A DNA stretch of 64,000 nt from Ashinkailepas kermadecensis. Its lineage: Eukaryota > Arthropoda > Thecostraca > Neolepadidae. How positions within the stretch are numbered: the first letter of the stretch is position 1; every line of letters begins with the position of its first letter. The stretch covers positions 62,001 through 126,000 of the forward strand of contig JAOTOM010004003.1 of the NCBI GenBank assembly GCA_034440615.1, given 5' to 3'. Shown here piece by piece: positions 44,113 to 55,949 of the stretch. Below the pieces are notes generated by a model, which was given only the letters and a program-made list of their open reading frames with translations, was not told where the DNA came from and ran no database searches. Position numbers and translations under genes: made by a program.

Positions 44113-44546
44113 CGCGCGGGGCCGGCAGAACGCCAGTGACGGCAGAGACGACTTCAGCGGATACTGCTGGGTGGATGAGAGGTGTTGACTGGGTATCCTA
44201 TGTGTCGGGAAGGTATGGATGGATGGAGGAGGCTGTTGGAAGACGTGCATTTTTATGTGGAGTGATGACAGCTCGGCATGCGAGTGTCTCGCTCTGCGGC
44301 ATTTGATGCCTTGGTCCACGCTGTGTGACGAATTCAGGTACGGCGGAACCTGAAATGGAGTCTTAGCAATTCCTCTCAGCTCACCACATAGTCACGTAGC
44401 CTCCCTGACATCCTCGACCTTGCTGATCTCTGACGGTATTTCGACGAATTGCCCGCCATCTTCATTTGACAGCGAAATCAATTTACACATGTCATTGCAC
44501 GGAACATTTTACCGCAACTTATTTCGCTACATCATATGGGAAAACG
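44113..44546. other. unassigned DNA
   Basis: No gene recognised. Confidence 0.3.
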
Positions 44547-44705
44547 GGTCTCACTTTGCTAGATTCTAGCACATGTCTGAATCCGTGGTAATGAGCTGGC
44601 TGATCAGGCTGCAAAGCGTGCTGCACAAGCACCATGTCGTCGCGTGCTCCCCCTTCCTGCCAGTGACCACTACCCAATTATATAATTTCTTCTTAGGCAG
44701 TGGCA

Positions 44706-44742
44706 CGGCAGATTGGACCGAGTGGAGCGGTCCAATCTGCCG
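44706..44742. other. perfect 15-bp hairpin inside LINE remnant
   Basis: CGGCAGATTGGACCG, loop AGTGGAG, CGGTCCAATCTGCCG: a 15-bp perfect stem inside the stretch between RNase H and the C-terminal tail. Confidence 0.95.
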
Positions 44743-45228
44743 GTCCGAGTTAAATAAGCGGAAGGAAATCGAACCACTTCTAGCGCTGTGGCCCTCGTCC
44801 TTCAGCCGGACTAGAAGGGACGAGGTAGCCCTGTGCCGTCTTAAGAATTGGGCGCATACTAGCTACACAAAGATATTTATTGTGTGGCGACGAAAAACAA
44901 CATGCATGAGGTGTGATGCCGCACTTACAGTGCGCCATATCCTGTATGTGTGCCCAGAATATGCGGAGGAACTCGGGCGCCATTTCGGACATTATGCAAA
45001 TGCATTATGAGGTTGGTGGACTTCCTTGGCTATGATTCCCGATTCGTACGCAATAGAGCAGTTTTTTTGCGTCCGTAAGGAGGTAGGATTTCAAGTAATA
45101 TATGCATCTGGCTGGCTGGTAACTTGCTTCCCTAGATATCCCCTACTCGGATGTGTCAATCTGACGCGTGTTTAAGCAAGCTTCATACGGGTGCAATACA
45201 ACCCACTTGAGTTGACTCGCCTTCAAAT

Positions 45229-45280
45229 GTGCGCGAATGATCAATTCTGGTCGAAGCGCCCGAAAGCCCAAAAAACTAAC
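45229..45280 (+). mobile_element. hairpin tail (copy F)
   Basis: GTGCGC, loop region AATGATCA and TGGTCGAA, then GCGCCC (one mismatch in the stem), then GAAAGCCCAAAAAACTAAC. See the LINE remnant above for context. Confidence 0.75.
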
Positions 45281-45319
45281 TGACACGCCTTAAAATCACA
45301 ATGATCAATCAATGGGAAC

Positions 45320-45590
45320 AAATTTACCCCAGGTGGGCCCATCAATACTCTCCACCACTTACGACCGTGCACAAAAGGTGAGGTTCGAGGACAGCCCATG
45401 GGTCCATCTATGTTTCCCACCACTTACGACCGTACACAAAAGGTGAGGCTCAAGGACAGCCCAGGGACCCATCTATGCTTCCCACCACTTACGACCGTAC
45501 ACAAAAGGTGAGGTTCGAGGACAGCCCATGGGCCCATCGATACTTCGCACGACTTATGACCGTCCACAAAAGGTGAGGCTCGAGGACAGC
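45320..45590. repeat. 65-bp minisatellite, ~4 copies
   Basis: Unit with ccaccacttacgaccgt, acaaaaggtgagg and cgaggacagcccatggg. Confidence 0.95.
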
Positions 45591-46066
45591 GCCGGCCAGA
45601 CCCGTGCCGCACATGATGCTCATTCGTACCGTAGCCGCCTCTGCGCGGAATGCGGCGGTGGTGGCGTGTGCGCGCCGGCACTAACGCTCTGTCCTGCTCT
45701 GTTCGCAGGACCTGCTGCTGGTGGCGTGGACAGAGAGTCGCCGCTAGGAGCGTCACTCGACGTCCGACCTCGGCCTTCTGCCGAGGTTACCCGCCAGCCC
45801 CGTCTGCTCTGCAGGAGCGGCCTCGCTCACACCTGAGAGGTCTGAGAACGAAGACTGCCAAGGACCGAGGCGGTGAAAGACCGCAGCTGATGGAGGCTGA
45901 GGCTGTTGAGGATTGAGGTGGAGAAGCGAGACTGGCGAGGACTGATACTTCGTAGGACTGAGGTGGTGAGGGCGAAACGCGCTCTGGCCGACGCGGGGAC
46001 TGAGTACTGAGGACTGGGACGGTTTGCGGTTGACCAGCCTGCGCGGACCGTGTGCCGGCCTGTGCG
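45591..46066 (+). promoter_or_regulatory. GC-rich 5' region of GALNT-like gene
   Basis: CpG-rich sequence leading into the GALNT-like first coding exon, probably promoter and 5'UTR. It includes purine-rich gaggctgaggctgttgagga repeats at 45880-45990. No TATA box seen. Confidence 0.4.
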
Positions 46067-46551
46067 ATGGCCGTGTGCCGACGACGCTCGTTCCTCACCA
46101 AACTGTTGGTGGCCGTGCCGGTGGTGTGGCTGGTGATCATGCTGTTCCTGCTGGTGGACCGGCGGGACACGCGACGCGAGGAGCTAGCCGTGGGGCGCGT
46201 GGCGCCGCCCGTGCGCAGCGCGCGCGAGGAGATCGAGAGCCTGCTGGGCGCCCCAGCCGCGCACCCTCAGCGGCTGATCCGCAGCCGGCCGGAGACTGCC
46301 GCCGCGCCTGCTGCGCCTGCCGCCGCGCCTGCTGCTCCGGCTCCGGCGTCGGACGGTCCTCGCGGCTTCCTGTTGCCGCCGCACCTTCCCGACGGGCCGG
46401 GCGAGTTGGGCAAGCCGGTCAACCTGCCCAAGAACCTGACGGCCGAGCAGCAGCGGCTGGTGGACCGCGGCTGGACTGACAACGCCTTCAATCAGTACGT
46501 CAGCGACAAGATCTCGCCGCACCGTAGTCTGCCAGACGTCCGCGACGACAA
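46067..46551 (+). CDS. polypeptide GalNAc-transferase, first coding exon
   Basis: N-terminal exon of a polypeptide N-acetylgalactosaminyltransferase, the Golgi enzyme family that starts mucin-type O-glycosylation by adding GalNAc to Ser/Thr. It encodes 161 codons plus 2 bases: a short cytosolic tail (MAVCRRRSFLTK), one signal-anchor helix (residues 13-30, LLVAVPVVWLVIMLFLLV), and an Ala/Pro-rich stem (about 85-110). It ends with the family's conserved lead-in to the catalytic domain: GPGELGKPV, NLTAEQQRLV, NAFNQYVSDKISPHRSLPDV. The exon stops at AA|GTAAGC (donor 46552-46553). The ATG at 46067 follows GTGCG (G at -3), and no ATG lies upstream in frame nearby. The catalytic exons (DxH, ricin-like domain) are not in the window, implying a first intron over 17 kb. 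The NLTAEQ and NQYVSD wording resembles the arthropod Pgant5-like branch, but the paralogue is not certain. Confidence 0.85.
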
Positions 46552-47278
46552 GTAAGCCAATACCTCATGTCTACATCTGTGATCTATCTCTATTTTTGTT
46601 ATGCACCTGCCAGTACTCCCAAAGCAATTTGGAACACGCTTTTGGGCGGATGAGGCCCAACAGCCGGCTTGCTCTCCCTTTGTATGTTTAATAAGCTATG
46701 CGGTGGTGACACGTTACGTGTCACATGTCCACATAAACAACGTCTCTGTATCGGGGATTTGCGACGTCCATACACTCCTCAAATATCTGAAAGCCGGGGA
46801 AGGGGGCATGGGCGTCGAGACGATCAAGCACCGGAGACACTTGACCTCCCGCCACCAACCTCAACATATTTTTTCCTAGGAGATTGGCGACTTCGGACCA
46901 CCATGCAAGGTAGCCAGACCGCCCCGCCCCCAGTACACCGGTAGAAATCTGAGATTGGCATTGATTGCCGGGGAGCACACACGGAAAAATTGCAATTAAA
47001 AAATCGGTTTTTAAATTGTACCGTGTGCGTCATGGCGTACCTATATTGGCCTTCATTGGCCCCGGTATGCTAATTGAAACTGGTTAATTTCGCATGACTA
47101 AGGACAAACCGATTACGCCCCAGTTTTGCTGCAGCTTTGCCATGTGGGCACATTGCCATGTCATCGTTGAGTACGAAGGCTTGCGTTGTAGCTCGATTGC
47201 ATTCCGCTGGGTAATCAACATAAAACAAGGCTGTGCTCATTTTGAGTTCCTACCATCCCTCTCAGCAATCACAGAACA
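46552..47278. other. probable GALNT intron start
   Basis: Begins with the GTAAGC donor. No exon or repeat recognised before the minisatellite. Confidence 0.4.
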
Positions 47279-48110
47279 CTGGTGTGCAGGAGTATGTAGC
47301 TGGTGTGCAGGAGTATGTAGCTGGTGTGCAGGAGTATGTAGCTGGTGTGCAGGAGTATGTAGCTGGTGTGCAGGAGTATGTAGCTGGGGTGCAGGAGTAT
47401 GTAGCTGGTGTGCAGGAGTATGTAGCTGGTGTGCAGGAGTATGTAGCTGGTGTGCAGGAGTATGTAGCTGGTGTGCAGGAGTATGTAGCTGGTGTGCAGG
47501 AGTATGTAGCTGGGGTGCAGGAGTATGTAGCTGGTGTGCAGGAGTATGTAGCTGGTGTGCAGGAGTATGTAGCTGGTGTGCAGGAGTATGTAGCTGGTGT
47601 GCAGGAGTATGTAGCTGGTGTGCAGGACTATGTAGCTGGTGTGCAGGACTATGTAGCTGGTGTGCAGGAGTATGTAGCTGGTGTGCAGGACTATGCAGCT
47701 GGTGTGCAGGACTATGCAGCTGGTGTGCAGGAGTATGTAGCTGGTATGCAGGAGTATGTAGCTGGTGTGCAGGACTATGTAGCTAGTGTGCAGGACTATG
47801 TAGCTGGTGTGCAGGACTATGTAGCTGGTGTGCAGGACTATGTAGCTGGTGTGCAGGAGTATGTAGCTGGTGTGCAGGAGTATGTAGCTGGTGTGCAGGA
47901 GTATGTAGCTGGTGTGCAGGAGTATGTAGCTGGTGTGCAGGACTATGCAGCTGGTGTGCAGGAGTATGTAGCTGGTGTGCAGGAGTATGTAGCTGGTGTG
48001 CAGGACTATGTAGCTGGTGTGCAGGACTATGTAGCTGGTGTGCAGGACTATGTAGCTGGTGTGCAAGACTATGTAGCTGGTGTGCAGGAGTATGTAGCTG
48101 GTGTGCATGG
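47279..48110. repeat. 21-bp minisatellite, ~40 copies
   Basis: Unit ggtgtgcaggagtatgtagc + t, with gag/gac and gta/gca variants clustered in the right half. The period of 21 keeps several frames open (GVQEYVA on plus, SYILLHT on minus). There is no independent evidence of translation. It lies in the putative GALNT intron. Confidence 0.97.
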
Positions 48111-48660
48111 CCATGAAGCTTATTCCGCCGAATGTCTCTTAAGATTGCCTATGACACGTATTTCTACCAATGACATGCGTGTCAGTCCTGGTAGTATGTG
48201 GTGTCCACCGTGAAATAGTAGAGACCAGGAGCGGTCCCAGATACCCAAATAGGGTGAGGCAGTACAAGTCACGACTGCACTCCCCCACCTGCAAAGAAAG
48301 CGTCTGATTTTGCCAAACTTTATTTTCCGAATATTCGACAGCTGTTTTTAGTGTTGGTTGCCAAAATATCACTTCAGGCTTAGAAACACTTCGAGACCTT
48401 TCGGTTGCGCATAAGAGCACTACTACCGTCCGGGGGAAAGATAAGGCAATTGATTCACATCTTAAAAACGAAGTTGGCGATTCTTGCAAATAGTCTTCCG
48501 GACATCCATCAAGTGACAAATACTTCAAATTGCTCCATTTCATTCCAACTCCATTTGTAGATGTAGTTAAAAATATGCAATTGAATGCTATGCAAACATG
48601 AATGCAAACATTCCGAAGTCGACAGATGACTAATGATCAGGCACTTAAACACCATGGAAC
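48111..48660. other. unassigned DNA
   Basis: No gene recognised. Confidence 0.3.
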
Positions 48661-48929
48661 TCACCGGGCGGTTCCAGGAATTGTCATGGGGGCACTTTGT
48701 CCAGAGGCGCCACTGTTAAAGTGCCTGGAGGGGCCTCAAGTTGGGAAATTCCAGGGGTACACTCGAGCACACTGAAGGGGCCTTTTTCTCTCTGAGGGAC
48801 ACCTCTGGTTGAAAATTTCGAGGTAGGGATGCTCTCGAGCCTTCCCGGAGGGGCGCCTTTTCCCGGTCGGAGGGGCGCCACCTTCCATGGGGAGGCACAT
48901 ACCACCAGTGCCCCCTGTATCCGTCCCTG
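48661..48929 (-). mobile_element. short hAT-like element, second copy
   Basis: Minus-strand relative of 37245-37447: starts CAGGGACGGATACAGGG (48929 downward) and ends CCTGGAACCGCCCGGTG near 48661. It shares GGCGCCCCTCC and CCATGACAATTCCT blocks. Possible 8-bp duplication catggaac / catgggct. Confidence 0.55.
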
Positions 48930-50384
48930 CATGGGCTTCCTAAAGCAGCGCTGGTCTCCCTTGTCCTTTCTTGATGACGTATAATTTTTTATCATGAGAT
49001 ATAAGAAATGGAGTCCCAGGGATCTATTAGTTAGATTTATCATGCTTGATGATGTTTTTATTTGTAAGGGTGTCATAGATAACATTGTTATATATTTAGA
49101 CAAAATGTATTCCATATATCTATGAAGGTCATTAAAAGCAAGGCATCAGGTACGTAGATGGATACGCACGGAAATTGATTTTGGTTTTGACTCCATATGC
49201 TATAGAATAACCACATCCCGTCACTAATTGAAGAGAATTGGGTGAAAAGGAAGTGCACTGGCTAGCCGAACAGCACAGCCAGGGGACAGACTAAGGGGAG
49301 GAAATACCCCTTCTTAGAAAAGGGAGGTCTAGAGACACCTCCAGGAAAAGGAGAGGTTTCTTGCCACACCCTCAAGGGTGTAGCTTTGTATGCTTTTGGG
49401 AGGGCGCTTGTCCCCCTGCAATGTTGGCTTTGCCGCCCCCCCCCAAATAATTTCAACTTGTATCGTGGAATCCTATGTGGTATGACCCCCCTCCCATCAA
49501 TCCATTTGGTCCTGCCCATTGCCTCCATGTATTATGCCCAGCCAATAATCTTCGGAAACCTACATCTATGCCCATCCTGACTGCATCCCTCCCCCAGGAA
49601 GCGGTGGAAGGCCCCTTCAACTGGCATAACCTCTATGATATTTTATCAAGTAAGAAGTTTAATTGTTATAAAAGCCACAGTACATGTAGTCATGTTAAGT
49701 TATGATATGCTTTACCTACTTTGGTGAACATGAAGCAAACATTAGACAAGGTAGTTTTACATCAAATTGGTCTTGAGATCAATACTCTTCACACTTAGAT
49801 TGTCTTGTATGGACTGTTGACAGTATTTCCTAATATAATGAATTTTTATCGTTCTACACGGGCATAACATACCATGAAGAGGTATTTAAGGAAAATCCTA
49901 TCAGTTTTTTTTCTTGTCCAAACAGACTATAAATGTCTGGTATTGGTTCAAAAGCCCATGAAAGCAAATCAGTAAAATGCATGGACTAGCCTTGTTGAAG
50001 CTTACCTATAGCACCTTTATGTAATATTTTGGGGGAAATCACATATAAACCAAATTTTCATTCTTTAAAATCATGCCACTTAGCATAGATGCTGCAGACG
50101 ATGATGACTCCTTCAGTGACGTATTGATATTCGACAATCTATCATCATTAGGTTTACGTGATACAACATCCGTAGATTAGATTGTATTAGGTTATATTTT
50201 TGTATGTACTCTTGATGTACTTTTCTTGGTGACATCACTGCTTATTAAGATATGAGTACAACTTGAAGTGCATATATCTTAAGGAAAGTTCATTTTCGAA
50301 AATAATTAATATCAACTTCATTCAAACTGCATTTGAAAACGCCAGACAAATCACAATTATTTACCAAAAGGTGACCTGGGGGCT
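48930..50384. other. unassigned DNA
   Basis: No gene recognised. 49262-49450 contains ccagggga and gggcgc words reminiscent of the short hAT-like family, but ends could not be defined. Confidence 0.3.
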
Positions 50385-50805
50385 CAGTGTTAAAATAATT
50401 GTGTTTCGTAAGGTGCGCATATCGAAACGAGTACGACAGGATGTCAAAATTTGCCATGGAATTAGTGTCATTTGAAACGCTTTTTTATTTCCTTCAAGCT
50501 CACATTTGAGCCAATAGTGTACTCACGACTGGATCTTTTTGTTTTCTTTGATATACATAATTTAGAAATAGCTATATTCGGAGTAGCGAGATAAATACGT
50601 ATGCTATGAACTGGTATTCAATACCAGATTACATCCTAGGCAATCTCTTGCATGAGCATGCTACTTATAAGCGAGATACTGTTAGAAACGAGGCATGAAG
50701 CCATCAACACTCAAGAAGCGCTATGTCGATACGTCTTTGAGATGGATGTCGATTGAGCTTTCCGTGAGTGGTATATTCCACACTTGCGAATCATTTATTA
50801 AAGTA
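50385..50805 (-). mobile_element. hAT-like MITE, copy 5
   Basis: Reverse-orientation member: left CAGTGTTAAAATAATTG (50385), right gtgagtggtatattccacac and a decayed aatcatttattaaag end. The right terminal CACTG is lost, so the target-site duplication cannot be confirmed. Confidence 0.7.
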
Positions 50806-52805
50806 GGGTCTCCTATATAGTTACCCAAAATGCGTGCATTGTGTAAATCCAGAAAGTTGGTTTTGAGTCGTTAGTTGGGCCAAGCAGAAATAATTATCAC
50901 AATTTTTTTAATTCCTTGGATTTGGGAAGCTTAGTAGGTACCTACCTCAGCATGAGCTCAGCAACGTTGTCCCATAAAGTGCTGCTAGGTTTTGCATCAC
51001 TTGAGATGGAATAATAATTTTGCTCTAACGCATGCTGTTAGTGGCTGAGATGTTCCTCCTGGATGCACTAGTGAATGCATGAAAATAAAGAGCTGACTAA
51101 GCATTAGAGCCCAGTAAGAGCCCACTAGTCCTGAATACATTTCTCCTTTGGGCATTCGGTGCTAGCATTTGTCACCTCTCTGACCCACCCAAGCAGGGAG
51201 GTAAGTAACTTGCGCCTGTCCCACATTACCGCACATTCCCTTAATTTCACGAATCAATGGGAACTTTTTGCGTGAAGCATGCTGCAATGTAGCTCGAAAG
51301 TGACCTTCCCATAGCGATTTCCATCGAGAGTGCAGTGCACTGCACTTAAAGGCCAAAAAGACCACATACCCAACGCTTGTTATGAAACGAAAGCACAATA
51401 TACGGCTTTATATCTGCCAGAGGCTTACCTCCTCAGAACAGTGATAGAGCTGTGTTAAGTTCAAGATGCAGTGAATGTGTAAGCTTATGATGTTGATGGG
51501 AACTTAATGTTTCACTATAATTACGAGTCACTTACGCATATTTGTTGCCATTTTTTCAACTTCGCTATTTTCCAATGGATTAAAACATTGTTTTGTACGA
51601 CCAAAATATTAAAACTACTTACAGCTCTTCTCAGTCGAGGCACTGCCTTAAGTGCCTTAATGGGCGGACCGCCCCTGGTTGAGATTGTGTTGTGTTCGAA
51701 ATTCATCCACATCGCTACAACCTGAGGGCAGACTTAGTCATTGAGCGACTCCGTCGCATTAATGGTAGTGCAATGTTGGAGAAAACATTGATATTGCAGT
51801 CGCAGCTCATGAGTAAATGCAATACAGCTGTGCTTCGGGTGCAACTGCTAATTGCGAGCTTCGCATGTGGATGCGAAAGTGCAAGCCGATACGAGTTCGG
51901 GTTGGATAAAGCCTAACAATTGCTGGGAGGGCAATATTATTTCACCGGATGTTTTTTTTTGTTGCCGACAGTGGACGCCATGGCGACAAATGGACGTGGC
52001 CCGGTGGCTTCCACCTTATTATGACACGCTGCATTCAGTAAAGCTATCGCAATATGCACTAATGAACTGTTCCATAGCGGACACTGCTGTTAGCCTCATG
52101 GCGACAATTTCGACACGACTGTGCTTTCCTATGAAGTTGCTTCCACTTAGCTGCAGCCATTTCATAAGCGGCATACGGGCGGCACTGGCGTTACGCAGCC
52201 AGCACCACACCAACCGGACCCGCCGTGCTGGGCATGGCCATGGCCGACGTGCGAGGTGACTGAGATCAGTGATGACGTCGTCGGTGGTGAGCCAGGATGT
52301 CGGCATTCTGTCCCGGTCACATGTGTTCGGCACTGGATTTGTATGGCTTCACGCGCCCCTGCGGCTGGCTGGATTTGTATGGCACCGACCCGACCCGACC
52401 CGACTCGACTCAACTCGACCGTCACGCCTTTGAAACCGTAATACACCTTCTTGTTTCAGTAGTTCGCGTTCTAACTGCTAACTCCAAATCACATGTGCTC
52501 TTTTAATTTTGATTTTACCACTTTGTCCCAACATTCTTCATCAATTGCTCTTCATATTTACGAAACGAAGGTTCGCATCGACATTTCCGCTCGCGGGCAA
52601 CTTCCAACAGAGTTTCACGTTGTAACACAGTATTTCAAGTCAAGTTTCTTATTCCGTGCCAGATCTGCTCTTTTCATTTCGAGATTTACTAACCTCCATC
52701 ACTATATTTATCCTGAAGTATTCCCGGTGTTTGTTCAAAGAAAGGTGTATGCAGCGATGTTCCCACGCACTGGCAGCTTGATGCACCTCGCACTGCCACC
52801 GGCAC
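50806..52805. other. unassigned DNA
   Basis: No gene recognised. A short cgacccgacccgactcg run is at 52388-52420. Confidence 0.3.
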
Positions 52806-53645
52806 TCCATCCGCCCCGGCACTCTCCATCTGCCCCGGCACCCGCCATCCGTCCCGACACCCGCCATCCGTCCCGACACCCGCCATCCGTCCCGACACCC
52901 GCCATCCGTCCCGACACCCGCCATCCGTCCCGACACCCGCCATCCGCCCCGACACCCGCCATCCGTCCCGACACTCGCCATCCGTCCCGACACCCGCCAT
53001 CCGTCCCGACACTCGCCATCCATCCCGACACCCGCCATCCGTCCCGACACCCGCCATCCGTCCCGACACCCGCCATCCGTCCCGACACCCGCCATCCGTC
53101 CCGACACCCGCCATCCGTCCCGACACCCGCCATCCGTCCCGACACCCGCCATCCATTCCGACACCCGCCATCCGTCCCGACACCCGCCATCCGTCCCGAC
53201 ACCCGCCATCCGTCCCGACACCCGCCATCCGTCCCGACACCCGCCATCCGTCCCGACACCCGCCATCCGTCCCGACACCCGCCATCCGTCCCGACACCCG
53301 CCATCCGTCCCGACACCCGCCATCTGTCCCGACACCCGCCATCTGTCCCGACACCCGCCATCCGTCCCGACACCCGCCATCCGTCCCGACACCCGCCATC
53401 CATCCCGACACCCGCCATCCGTCCCGACACCCGCCATCCGTCCCGACACCCGCCATCCGTCCCGACACCCGCCATCCGTCCCGACACCCGCCATCCGTCC
53501 CGACACTCGCCATCCGTCCCGACACCCGCCATCCGTCCCGACACCCGCCATCCGTCCCGACACTCGCCATCCGTCCCGACACCCGCCATCCGTCCCGACA
53601 CCCGCCATCCATCCCGACACCCGCCATCCGCCCCGACACTCTCCA
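52806..53645. repeat. 19-bp minisatellite, ~42 copies
   Basis: Unit ccgccatccgtcccgacac, very homogeneous. Three units make 57 bp, hence open frames on both strands. Purine/pyrimidine strand bias is strong (C-rich top strand). Confidence 0.97.
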
Positions 53646-55191
53646 TCCATCTCTGCTGGCAAATGGCGAAAACACTGATTAGTATTCCGTATTCTCCAGA
53701 TCAGTCCCAGGGAAAGATGGCGCTTTTTATTTCTGCCTTTAGTAATGCAATTTGGTGAAGGTATCTCATTCGAAATCGCTTATATATGCGCGCATGCTTG
53801 AGGGCGCTTAGCTTATAAACACTCAAAGCAGTACGCTTCTGATTGCTATGCATAAATATACGACTGTAATGCGCTTTTAACACTTGCCCTCGCTCATCCA
53901 GCGGCCTTATGTACTGTATGAGTATGTACTGTAGCTTGTACTGTACCTAATGTACCTGATGTACTGTGGCAGCCTTGTACTGCTGACATTTTGTCATGGT
54001 ATTTATTGCCTGGCTGGCTTTTGGTGGCCGATAACAGTTAAGCTCTGGACGCCTGAGACAGGCTGTGTGGGCGTTTCCATCATTTCGGCCTTTGAATTCG
54101 AACCACAGGAGAAGCATGTAGTTCTGTACTGTCACGTACACCCTGCTGGTGTGTCATGCGCAGCAGCAGGAGTGACCGCACTCCAAATTGCCAGTCCAGT
54201 GAAGCGTTGCTGGTCGCGGCATTTTTGCCACTGCAGATATTTGCGTTATAAACATTTGGGTTGGATAAATGGAGGGAACACGAATATTTTTTCAAGCATC
54301 AAACACGAGCTTGTACTGTGCATTTTATTTTTTTGTTGTCTTTAGCAACGGCAAAGTGTCATCCGCTTGATATTTGGTACATTAATGAAATGGCTACATT
54401 AAACCAGCTTACATATGACATCCGGTAGTAGCAAAGAAGCAAGAGATAAAAAATGAGACGCCAGCCAACAAAGAACGTGGCGTAAAGGGCCGGTACATAC
54501 ATCGCATACAGGTACACATAATACAAACATACATGCATAATGCATGCATATCAAACGGTATAATATTTGGAAGGTGGACAGTTTCATAGCCTCCGGTCAG
54601 GCACCGCTGGCCACCTGCGACCTGGAGCGAAGCGAAGGCCCGGCGCTCGGGACGAGCCGTGGGCCGGCATTGAATGTGGAGGTGCATGTTTAAGTTAGAG
54701 CTTGGAAAAAAAAACCTGAGGGGAAACCAAGCTGCTTGGACAACCCGAAGGTAAAAACCAAGCGCAATCTATGGGGAAACCGTCCGTTTTTTTTCCAAAT
54801 TGGATTGGTCCCTGCCTACCTAGTGCGAGATAACCTATATGTATGTGGTACGCGAGAGCGGAGAGGATGATAGCGTTTGGCTTCAGATAGCTTGCTCTAC
54901 TTTGGTGCTACGCAAAGAAGGTGAAAAGTAGCCCAAGGAGCTCCGGGTGTCGTCACCGAGAAGGATTATCAGCGATCGATCGCTCGACGAGGGAGCTCAT
55001 CCGCCCGCTCGTTGCGCGGTATTCCCATGTGGCCAGGGACTGTGAAACTGTGCACTGTGAAATATGAAATATACTGCATAATATATAACATTTGGATAAT
55101 TGTGATGCGATCGTTTGGTCAAAGAAATCACGCCACTATTTTTGAGGCGACCACTGTCGTACCGACATTTTCGACGGCTGAATGGCCAGGT
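53646..55191. other. unassigned DNA
   Basis: No gene recognised. Short gtactgta words near 53920-53990. Confidence 0.3.
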
Positions 55192-55622
55192 GTGATTGGT
55201 GACGTGCCATACCGAGTTGTCGTACGACATGGCTCGGGGAATATCTAACTGTCACGGGGAGTATCTAACTGTGGTGACGCACCATACCGAGTTGTCGTAC
55301 GACATGGCTCGGGGAATATCTAACTGTCACTGGGAGTATCTAACTGTGGTGACGCACCATACCGAGTTGTCGTACGACATGGCTCGGGGGGATTTTAATT
55401 TTGGGGACGCACCATACTCGGTTGTCGTACGACATGGCTCGGGAGTATCTAACTGTGGTGACGCACCATACCGAGTTGTCGTACGACATGGCTCGGGGAG
55501 TATCTAACTGTGGTGACGCACCATACCGAGTTGTCGTACGACATGGCTCGGGGAGTATCTAACTGTGGTGACGCACCATACCGAGTTGTCGTACGACATG
55601 GCTCGGGGAGTATCTAACTGTG
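55192..55622. repeat. 55-bp minisatellite, ~8 copies
   Basis: Unit with gacgcaccataccgagttg, the palindrome gtcgtacgac, atggctcgggga and gtatctaactgtggt. One copy near 55380-55410 is diverged. Confidence 0.96.
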
Positions 55623-55657
55623 TCACGCCAGCGGCTCGGTGGTCGTGCTCTCCTGGC

Positions 55658-55730
55658 TCAACCTCCTCCTACCAAGGGGTGTTACCTCGACCTCCTACCA
55701 AGGGGTGTTACCTCGACCTCGTACCAAGGC
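55658..55730. repeat. 26-bp tandem repeat, ~3 copies
   Basis: ctcctaccaaggggtgttac + ctcgac, repeated. Confidence 0.9.
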
Positions 55731-55949
55731 ACCGGCGGTCGAGGCGGCACCGAATTCTAGATGGCCCGCGTGGCGCATAAAATCATGCCCAGACGAAGCG
55801 CGAGCAGCGTGGGCGCAGTGGAGCGAGCAGTGATCATAACCTCTGCTCGATCCGAGCTCTGATCGCCCCCCCAAAAAAAAAAACGCTGTCGGAAAAGTAG
55901 GTAAATGAGTTATGTCTCAACAGCAGTTGTTCGTCCTGATCGACCATGT

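Larger units (their letters stand above)
44547..45280 (+). mobile_element. LINE remnant, RNase H end plus hairpin tail
   Basis: The 3' portion of an I-like LINE: end of RNase H (AHV then RGNELADQAAKRAAQAP, with Trp and Gly codons turned to stops), a frameshift, and the C-terminal tail CMRCDAALTVRHILYVCPEY to a stop at 45010. About 220 bp of 3'UTR follow, then the hairpin tail at 45229-45280 in the same orientation. The last 52 bp are also flanked by imperfect repeats tgactcgccttcaaa / tgacacgccttaaaa, so they might instead be a separate tail-only insertion. Confidence 0.75.

Noticed and set aside
42944..44319. Several frames of 260-414 codons over the 78-bp array
   Set aside because: The period is divisible by three and the unit lacks stops in many frames; no domain is present.
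47279..48110. CRISPR-like array
   Set aside because: Repeats are contiguous without unique spacers, and the genome is eukaryotic. The same holds for every array here.
47233..48213. Long GVQEYVA-repeat protein, and its antisense counterpart
   Set aside because: Period 21 keeps several frames open on both strands. No start context, domain or codon bias supports it.
48236..48262. Another hairpin-tail copy at a CCCAAATA word
   Set aside because: No paired stem and no loop consensus next to it.
52493..53758. Proteins of 300-420 residues in the 19-bp array on both strands
   Set aside because: Same artefact: units of 19 bp open in three frames. Both strands are open equally.
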